A stretch of 64,000 nucleotides of DNA from Agromyces protaetiae (lineage in GTDB: Bacteria > Actinomycetota > Actinomycetes > Actinomycetales > Microbacteriaceae): the NCBI RefSeq assembly GCF_030866785.1, contig NZ_CP133018.1:310001-374000 (forward strand), written 5' to 3'. This document shows, piece after piece, positions 58,781-64,000 of the stretch. Position 1 is the stretch's first letter; each line of letters starts with the position of its first letter. Under the pieces are notes generated by a model. The model did no database searches and was not told where the DNA came from. It saw only the letters and a program-made list of their open reading frames with translations. The position numbers and the translations under genes are program-made.

Positions 58781-59767
58781 TCAGGCGGGGACGGGCTCGG
58801 CGGCGGACGAGGCGCTCTCCTCGCGGAGGCTCCGGCCGGTGAGGGCGAGGAACACGTCGTCGAGGGTCGGGCTGCGGTGCGTCGCCGAGACGACGTCGAG
58901 TCCGGCGTCGCCGAGGTCGCGGATGACTCGGGGCAGCAGCCGGTCGGCCTCGTTCGCGACGACCGTGACGACTGAGCCGTCGGCCTCGACCGTCGTGGCG
59001 TCGGCGATGCGCGAGGCCGCGGCCGAGGCATCCGTCGGCGTCGCGAAGGCGAGCGTGAGTCGGTCGCCCGCGAGGGAGTGCTTGAGCGCCGCCGCGGTGT
59101 CGTCGGCGATGACCTCGCCGTGGTCCATGACCATCACCCGCTCGGCGAGCTGGTCGGCCTCGTCGAGGTAGTGCGTGGTGAGGAAGATCGTCGTGCCGGT
59201 CTCGGTGCGCAGTCGCACGATGTGCTCCCAGAGGTTCGCACGCGAGTGCGGGTCGAGCCCGGTCGACGGTTCGTCGAGGAACAGCAGCTCGGGCCGGTGG
59301 ATCAGGCCGAGCGCGATGTCGAGCCGACGCTTCTGCCCACCCGAGAGCGATTGCACGGCGCGGTCGGCGACCGCCCCGAGCTCGAGCGAGTCGATCAGCT
59401 CGGCCGCACGGGTGCGGGTCTCGCGGCGCGGCATGCCGTAGAACGCGCCCTGCGCGTGCAGTTCGTCGCGGACGCGCTGCGTGTGCCCGCCCGAGGTGCC
59501 CTGGCCGACGTAGCCGATGCGGCGACGCACGCCGGCCGGATCGCGCCGGATGTCGCAGCCCGCCACGAGCGCGTCGCCCGCCGTCGGTGGCAGCAGGGTC
59601 GTCAGCATGCGCAGCGTCGTGGACTTGCCCGCGCCGTTCGGCCCCAGGAAGGCGACGAGCTCGCCGCCCGCGACCGCGAGGTCGACCGAGCGCACGGCTT
59701 CGACCGTCTGGCCCTTTGTGCGGAACGTCTTCGTCAGTCCGTGTGCGGAGATCATCTGTGTGGTCAT
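58781..59767 (-). CDS. ABC transporter ATPase (DrrA-like)
   Basis: 328 residues. GPNGAGKSTTLRML (Walker A), SLSGGQKRRLDIALGL (signature), LLFLDEPSTGLDP (Walker B), TTHYLDEADQLAERV, and the C-terminal DUF4162-like domain (SPTLDDVFLALTGRSL). Likely drug or lipid export. Divergent from a WYL regulator across 60 bp, a usual pairing for regulated efflux. Confidence 0.94.
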   Translation of the reverse strand: MTTQMISAHGLTKTFRTKGQTVEAVRSVDLAVAGGELVAFLGPNGAGKSTTLRMLTTLLPPTAGDALVAGCDIRRDPAGVRRRIGYVGQGTSGGHTQRVRDELHAQGAFYGMPRRETRTRAAELIDSLELGAVADRAVQSLSGGQKRRLDIALGLIHRPELLFLDEPSTGLDPHSRANLWEHIVRLRTETGTTIFLTTHYLDEADQLAERVMVMDHGEVIADDTAAALKHSLAGDRLTLAFATPTDASAAASRIADATTVEADGSVVTVVANEADRLLPRVIRDLGDAGLDVVSATHRSPTLDDVFLALTGRSLREESASSAAEPVPA

Positions 59768-59815
59768 GACCTCAGCATTCCGAGGCATCCGGTCAGTTTT
59801 CGTCCGCAAGGGAGC

Positions 59816-59821
59816 GAAGAT
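59816..59821 (+). promoter_or_regulatory. Possible leaderless -10 box of the WYL gene
   Basis: GAAGAT, 6 nt before ATG 59828. Confidence 0.3.
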
Positions 59822-59827
59822 GGACGC

Positions 59828-60850
59828 ATGGCCGCGACGACGACCCGCACCCTCGACCTGCTCTCGCTGCTGCAGAGCCACCGGCATTGGCCGGCCCGCG
59901 AACTGACCGATCGCCTCGGCGTGAGCGACCGCACCCTGCGCCGAGACATCGAGCGGCTCCGCGAGCTCGGTTACGGCATCGAGTCCACGCGCGGCACGGC
60001 CGGCGGGTACCGGCTCGAGGCGGGCACCGGCCTGCCGCCGTTGCTGCTCACCGACGACGAGGGCGTCGCGATCGCGGTGGGCCTGCGGTCGCAGGCCGCC
60101 GCCGGACTCCGGGGCGCCGAGCACACCACGCTCAGCGCGCTCGCGAAGATCGAGCAGGTGCTGCCGGCGGCGCTGCGCCGCCGCATCGAGGCGTTGCAAT
60201 CGCACACCAGCGGGGAGACCCCGGGCAGTGGGCCGTCGGTCGACGCGGGTCTGCTCGGCCTGCTCGCGTTGTTCTGCCGCGACAGCGAGCGGGTGCGCAT
60301 GCGCTATACGGATGCCTCGGGCGCGACGTCGGCACGCTCGGTCGAGCCGCACCGGCTGGTGCTGCTGGGCCGCCGCTGGTACCTGCTCGCGTGGGACCGC
60401 GACCGCGACGACTGGCGCACCTTCCGCGTCGACCGCGTCGACGACGTGTTCCAGACCCGCGTGCGGTTCGCGCCTCGTGTGCTCGCCGAAGGCGAGGCCG
60501 AGCAGCGCGTGCAGGCGGCCGCGCGCTGGCGCGATGTGCGCGTCCACGCGCGCGTGCACATCGACGTCCCGGTCGAGCGCTTCCATGCGGCGCTCGGCTG
60601 GTGGGCGCGCGATGCGGTGCCGGATGCCTCGGGCGGCACCGTGTGGCCGCTCGAGGTCGAGACGGTCGAGCACCTGGCGTTCGCGCTCAGCTGGGTGCCC
60701 GCCGAGCTGACGTACCGGGTCGAGGCGTCCGACGACGTGCTGGCGGCGCTTCGCGCCCGCGCCGCGCGCTTCGCGCGCGCCCTGTCCGACCCTTCGCCCG
60801 AACGGCAGGCTACTGCGACCCGTCGGTCCGATCGCGACGACCGAGGGTGA
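59828..60850 (+). CDS. WYL-domain transcriptional regulator
   Basis: 340 residues. N-terminal HTH_11 (LDLLSLLQSHRHWPARELTD, then VSDRTLRRDIERLRELGYGI), then a WYL domain (about 150-230) reading VEPHRLVLLGRRWYLLAWDR, and a C-terminal WCX extension. WYL domains bind nucleic acids or small ligands. It probably controls the divergent drrAB-like exporter. Two GGATGCCTC motifs lie in the gene (60309, 60621). Confidence 0.92.
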   Translation: MAATTTRTLDLLSLLQSHRHWPARELTDRLGVSDRTLRRDIERLRELGYGIESTRGTAGGYRLEAGTGLPPLLLTDDEGVAIAVGLRSQAAAGLRGAEHTTLSALAKIEQVLPAALRRRIEALQSHTSGETPGSGPSVDAGLLGLLALFCRDSERVRMRYTDASGATSARSVEPHRLVLLGRRWYLLAWDRDRDDWRTFRVDRVDDVFQTRVRFAPRVLAEGEAEQRVQAAARWRDVRVHARVHIDVPVERFHAALGWWARDAVPDASGGTVWPLEVETVEHLAFALSWVPAELTYRVEASDDVLAALRARAARFARALSDPSPERQATATRRSDRDDRG

Positions 60851-60981
60851 TCCAGCCGCGCCGGCACGAACGCCGACGCCGACGCCGAGCGTGGTCGCCG
60901 CATGGCGTCACCGTTCTGCTCGCCTGATGCGGGGGTTCTCAGGGCCGCCGCGCCCGCCGCGCCGCCGCGAGAGCTGAATCG

Positions 60982-61023
60982 CGTATGCCAGTTCCGCCTC
61001 AATTGAGGCGGAACTGGCATACG
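60982..61023. repeat. 42-bp palindromic element, copy 2 (perfect)
   Basis: CGTATGCCAGTTCCGCCTC - AATT - GAGGCGGAACTGGCATACG. All 21 pairs match. It lies in the 230-bp gap between the converging WYL and lipoprotein genes. Copy 1 is 17 kb to the left. Confidence 0.95.
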
Positions 61024-61080
61024 GATTGTGGCAGTGCTTCGCTCCCCGGCCGCCCCGTCGAGGCGGCCGTCGGCGGACCC

Positions 61081-61821
61081 TCAGGCTCGGCCGAGGATCG
61101 GCACCCGCACGTCGTCGAACTCCGCGCCGGTGAGGATCGCGGAGGTCTCGTCCCCGTCCTCGACGCCGTCGACGGTGATGAGTGTGCCTCGCGGCGCCAT
61201 GTCGGCCGTGCACATCTGGTCGCTCGGCGGCGTCTGGAAGGTCACGGTCACCTCGGTCGGGGATGCCGCGGCGACGTCTTCGACGACGGGTGGGCAGCCG
61301 GACGACCCCCAGGTGAGGAGCACGAACTGACCGTCGGCGTCGGTCCATCCGGCGCTGGGCTGGTAGTCGGTCTCGCCGCTCGGGTCGAGGCCGGCCACGC
61401 CATCGAGGTCGACGTCGCCGTGGTAGCCCTCGCCGGTGACGCGGATCTCCAGCTCCTGAGTCGGATCGACATCCTCCGGCAGCGAGACGAGCGTCACGCG
61501 CGGCACGAGATCCCGCGTGCACGCCGTGCCGGCCGGCGGCTCCACGAACTGGACCTCGAGCACGCCGCCCGCGTAGGCCACCTCGCCCGCGCTCGGCACG
61601 CAGGTCGACGAGCCTTCGGTCACGATGCCGACCACTCGGCCGTGGTCCAGCCACGCGGCTTCCAGCTCGGCCTCGGTGCTCGTGTCGCCGTCCGCGTCAG
61701 CCGAGGCGGACGGGGCGGGCGCGCTTCCGGGCCCGCCGGGTGTGGCGCATGCGGTGAGCAGACTGGCGGCGACCACGGCGAGGCCGAGTCCGAGTACGAA
61801 CGAACGGGAACGGATGGCCAT
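61081..61821 (-). CDS. Putative lipoprotein
   Basis: 246 residues. Signal peptide with lipobox ASLLTAC then ATPGG, a Ser/Ala/Asp-rich linker, and two similar modules each holding paired cysteines (SSTCVPSAGEVAY ... GTACTRDLVPRVTLVSLP, and SSGCPPVVEDVAA ... DQMCTADMAPRGTLITVD). This suggests an internal duplication stabilised by disulfides. Function unknown. GAGGAGG before the ATG. Confidence 0.85.
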   Translation of the reverse strand: MAIRSRSFVLGLGLAVVAASLLTACATPGGPGSAPAPSASADADGDTSTEAELEAAWLDHGRVVGIVTEGSSTCVPSAGEVAYAGGVLEVQFVEPPAGTACTRDLVPRVTLVSLPEDVDPTQELEIRVTGEGYHGDVDLDGVAGLDPSGETDYQPSAGWTDADGQFVLLTWGSSGCPPVVEDVAAASPTEVTVTFQTPPSDQMCTADMAPRGTLITVDGVEDGDETSAILTGAEFDDVRVPILGRA

Positions 61822-61880
61822 GGGTCCTCCTCGGATCGCGGGCATCGGTGCGGTGACGAAACCGGTCGTTCGCCATCCTG

Positions 61881-62819
61881 TCAGTCGTCACCCACGCTCA
61901 GGTGTGTGGGCGGGCTCGGCGCGGCGGCGCGGGCGAGCGCGTCGCGCACGGCGACGACCGCCGGGCGGGTGACGCTCGCGCGGCGGGCCGAGGAGAAGAC
62001 CTCCCGGTGCGGGGTGGTGGGGAGCGGTGCGAGCATGACGCTCGGCCGCTCGCCGGCCCAGACCAGGTCGGGAAGCAGTCCGACGGCGTTGCCCGAGCGG
62101 ATGAGCCGGATGTGCGCCATCAGATCGGCGGTCTCGAACCGCACATCCGGTTCGAAGCCGGCCTCGCGGCACAGCTGCTCGGCCCATTCGCGCGCGGCGG
62201 TGCCCACCGGCTCCATGACCCAGGGGCGGCTCGCCGCGGACGACAGCGACGCCGAGGCATCCATCACGTCATCGGACACGCCGTCGCCGGGCGGCAGCGC
62301 GAGTCGGATCTCGTCGGCGGCGAGGGCGACGCGGTCGAGCTCGGGATGGAGCGGCCGCGTGCGGCCCGGGTACTGCTCGGCGATGACGAGGTCGAAGTCG
62401 CGTGCGGCGACGTCGAACAGGCCGGCCTCGGGCTCACGTTCGGTCACCTCGACGCGGAGGGCCGGATGCGCCGCCGCGAGCAGCGTGAGCGCGCGGGGCA
62501 TGACCGCGTGCGCCGCCGACTGGAACACCGCGATGCGCACCGTGCCGCCGATGTCGGTGAGCGAGCGGGCGACGTCGGCCTCGGCCTCTTCGAGCCGGTC
62601 GAGCACGGCCCGTGCGTGCACGACGAGCAGCTCGGCCTGCGGCGTCAGCTGCACCCGGCGCCCGACCTGGACGAGCAGCGGCGTGCCGGCCTCGCGCTCG
62701 AGGAGGCTGAGCTGCTGCGACACCGACGACGGACTGTACGACAGCGCCTCGGCGACGGCCGCGAGCGTGCCGCGCCGGCTCAACTCGACGAGCAGCCGCA
62801 GGCGTCGCACATCGAGCAT
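61881..62819 (-). CDS. LysR-family transcriptional regulator
   Basis: 312 residues. HTH 1-62 (MLDVRRLRLLVELSRRGTLA, then YSPSSVSQQLSLLEREAGTP) and a substrate-binding domain. GGAGGG before ATG 62819; a frame extension upstream adds six residues only. Divergent from putA across 163 bp containing a T-N11-A LysR box, so it probably activates putA in response to proline or a derivative. Confidence 0.93.
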   Translation of the reverse strand: MLDVRRLRLLVELSRRGTLAAVAEALSYSPSSVSQQLSLLEREAGTPLLVQVGRRVQLTPQAELLVVHARAVLDRLEEAEADVARSLTDIGGTVRIAVFQSAAHAVMPRALTLLAAAHPALRVEVTEREPEAGLFDVAARDFDLVIAEQYPGRTRPLHPELDRVALAADEIRLALPPGDGVSDDVMDASASLSSAASRPWVMEPVGTAAREWAEQLCREAGFEPDVRFETADLMAHIRLIRSGNAVGLLPDLVWAGERPSVMLAPLPTTPHREVFSSARRASVTRPAVVAVRDALARAAAPSPPTHLSVGDD

Positions 62820-62849
62820 GACGTCCCTCCGCGGCATCCGCCGACCTCG

Positions 62850-62865
62850 AACCGACCGTTCGGTT
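62850..62865. promoter_or_regulatory. Inverted repeat near the LysR start
   Basis: AACCGA-N4-TCGGTT. It may be an autoregulatory site for the LysR gene. Confidence 0.3.
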
Positions 62866-62884
62866 CTACCGAATGGTACCCGTC

Positions 62885-62911
62885 GGATTCATTCGCTGGC
62901 GTGATGAATCC
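62885..62911. promoter_or_regulatory. LysR-type operator (T-N11-A)
   Basis: GGATTCAT (62885-62892), 11 nt, ATGAATCC (62904-62911): perfect 8-bp arms with the canonical T-N11-A spacing, between lysR and putA. Confidence 0.7.
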
Positions 62912-62932
62912 TGGAGCGCGCACACTAATCCC

Positions 62933-62986
62933 ATGGCACGCTCGCGTTCACGGCGTGCCGTGAGCGAAGGGCAACTACCGTCATGA
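62933..62986 (+). CDS. Possible 17-residue leader peptide of putA
   Basis: ATG 62933 to TGA 62986 reads MARSRSRRAVSEGQLPS. Its stop overlaps an ATG at 62983 (ATGA), and CACACT lies 6 nt upstream of its own start. It contains Arg but no proline-rich run (one Pro). It may couple translation to putA or be chance. Confidence 0.3.
   Translation: MARSRSRRAVSEGQLPS
62976..62981 (+). promoter_or_regulatory. Alternative leaderless -10 box of putA
   Basis: TACCGT, 7 nt before the ATG at 62989, the second of two in-frame starts. Confidence 0.35.
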
Positions 62987-64000
62987 GCATGACGAACGTC
63001 AGCGCGGATCCCGCCGCGATCACCGACCAGGTCACCGCACTCGTCCGGCGCTGGCTCGCCGAGAGTGCCGAGTTCCCCGCCGAACCCGCCGCCGAACGGC
63101 TGGCCGGCGTGCTCAAGGACCCGAACGGGCTCGCGTTCACCGTCGGGTTCGTCGACGGCGTCATGCGACCGGAGGACCTCGGCGTCGCCGGCCGCAACCT
63201 GGCCGAGGTCGCCCGGCTCACGCCCGCGTTCCTGCCCTGGCACCTGCGCGCCGCGGTGCGTGTCGGCGGCGCGATCGCGCCCGTGCTGCCCTGGGTCGTC
63301 ATCCCGATCGCCCGGCGCGTGCTGCGGGACATGGTCGGCCACCTCGTGCTCGACGCGACGCCGTCGAAGCTCGGGCCGGCCATCGCCAAGCTCCGCGAAT
63401 CCGGGAACCGCCTGAACCTGAACCTGCTCGGCGAGGCCGTGCTCGGCGAGCACGAGGCCGACCGGCGCCTCGAGGGCACCTACGACTTCCTCGCCCGCGA
63501 CGACGTCGACTACGTGTCGGTCAAGGTGTCGAGCGTCGTCAGCCAGCTCTCCATGTGGTCGTTCGACGACGCCGTCGAGAAGGTCGCCGAGAAGCTCACG
63601 CCGCTGTACCGCCTCGCCGCGAACAGCGCCGCCAAGGGCACACCGAAGTTCATCAACCTCGACATGGAGGAGTACCGCGACCTCGACCTCACGATCGCGG
63701 TGTTCCAGCGGCTGCTCGACGAGCCGCAGTTCCAGCAGCTCGAGGCGGGCATCGTGCTGCAGACCTATCTGCCCGACGCGCTCGGCGCCATGCAGCGGCT
63801 CACCGAGTGGGCGCTGGCCCGCCGGGCGGGCGGCGGCGCCGCGATCAAGGTGCGCGTGGTCAAAGGCGCGAACCTCGCCATGGAACAGGTCGACGCCGCC
63901 ATCCACGGCTGGCCGGTCGCGACCTACTCGACCAAGCAGGACTCCGACACCAACTACAAGCGCGTTCTGCACTGGTCAATGACGCCCGAGCACACCCACG
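62983..64000 (+). CDS. putA: Proline dehydrogenase/bifunctional PutA, N-terminal part (runs off the window)
   Basis: 339 codons are open to the right edge. FVDGVMRPEDLGVAGRNLAE, LPWVVIPIARRVLRDMVGHL and RLNLNLLGEAVLGEHEADRR match the long actinobacterial PutA, and YVSVKVSSVVSQLSMWSFDD and KFINLDMEEYRDLDLTIAVF continue the FAD-binding proline dehydrogenase barrel. It oxidises proline to pyrroline-5-carboxylate. Whether the C-terminal P5C dehydrogenase domain is present cannot be seen. Start 62983 or 62989. Confidence 0.92.
   Translation, partial: MSMTNVSADPAAITDQVTALVRRWLAESAEFPAEPAAERLAGVLKDPNGLAFTVGFVDGVMRPEDLGVAGRNLAEVARLTPAFLPWHLRAAVRVGGAIAPVLPWVVIPIARRVLRDMVGHLVLDATPSKLGPAIAKLRESGNRLNLNLLGEAVLGEHEADRRLEGTYDFLARDDVDYVSVKVSSVVSQLSMWSFDDAVEKVAEKLTPLYRLAANSAAKGTPKFINLDMEEYRDLDLTIAVFQRLLDEPQFQQLEAGIVLQTYLPDALGAMQRLTEWALARRAGGGAAIKVRVVKGANLAMEQVDAAIHGWPVATYSTKQDSDTNYKRVLHWSMTPEHTH

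Noticed and set aside
1..64000. tRNA, rRNA or riboswitch genes
   Set aside because: No cloverleaf T-loop (GGTTCRAAYCC) or known aptamer core was recognised on either strand by eye; a covariance-model scan would be decisive.

Overview
The window is one contiguous, very GC-rich (by eye above 70%), gene-dense piece of an actinobacterial chromosome. The gene content points to the Microbacteriaceae (an Agromyces-like organism): a coproporphyrin-dependent haem pathway (HemQ/ChdC plus a CpfC-type ferrochelatase with clustered cysteines), a C50-carotenoid operon with lycopene elongase and heterodimeric cyclase, a DUF222/HNH 13E12-type protein, a LAxTG-type sortase signal, and MprF-like and Suf genes typical of that family. 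The genus is inference. No rRNA, tRNA, CRISPR array, insertion sequence or prophage was found.

Layout. 1-2000: tail of an unknown gene coupled to a DUF3800-like gene, then a RibD/DHFR-like protein and a NUDIX hydrolase. 1998-5845: an aminoacyl-lipid synthase (MprF-like) coupled to a membrane-anchored alpha/beta hydrolase, divergent from glyS. 7400-11335: PAS-GGDEF protein, NarL-type two-component pair, hydrolase. 11415-14205: secreted SGNH hydrolase and a GNAT enzyme. 14180-18365: first haem cluster, hemA divergent from hemE-hemY. 18464-19653: YtxH/holin-X/DUF3618 envelope trio. 19684-25199: an accessory-looking stretch with a GntR regulator, methyltransferase, minisatellites, the HNH gene, two truncated gene ends joined back to back, and a Phd/RelE-type toxin-antitoxin pair.

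25257-31234 is a seven-gene carotenoid operon (idi-crtE-crtB-crtI-crtYe-crtYf-crtEb), translationally coupled throughout, with a divergent MarR regulator (crtR-like). 31986-38106 is the second haem cluster (chdC-cpfC-hemC-hemD, then hemB-hemL). Together with hemA/E/Y it encodes the whole route from glutamyl-tRNA to haem. The rest holds an AlkZ-like protein, two ABC exporters, an LssY_C membrane protein, ArsR and WYL regulators, LysE and VOC genes, an enoyl-CoA hydratase-family gene, sufS-sufU, prpD-prpC, an AI-2E-type permease, a fatty acid desaturase, an FAD oxidoreductase, and at the right edge a LysR regulator divergent from the truncated proline dehydrogenase gene putA.

Four features stand out beyond ordinary genes. 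A 42-bp palindrome recurs nearly identically in two distant convergent intergenic gaps. A 9-mer (GGATGCCTC, either strand) recurs about 34 times. About twenty genes have a TANNNT-like -10 box 6-8 nt before the start codon, i.e. predicted leaderless transcription. A family of hairpins with a conserved GCAGGGG loop flanks a small orphan reading frame at 57.4-57.9 kb.
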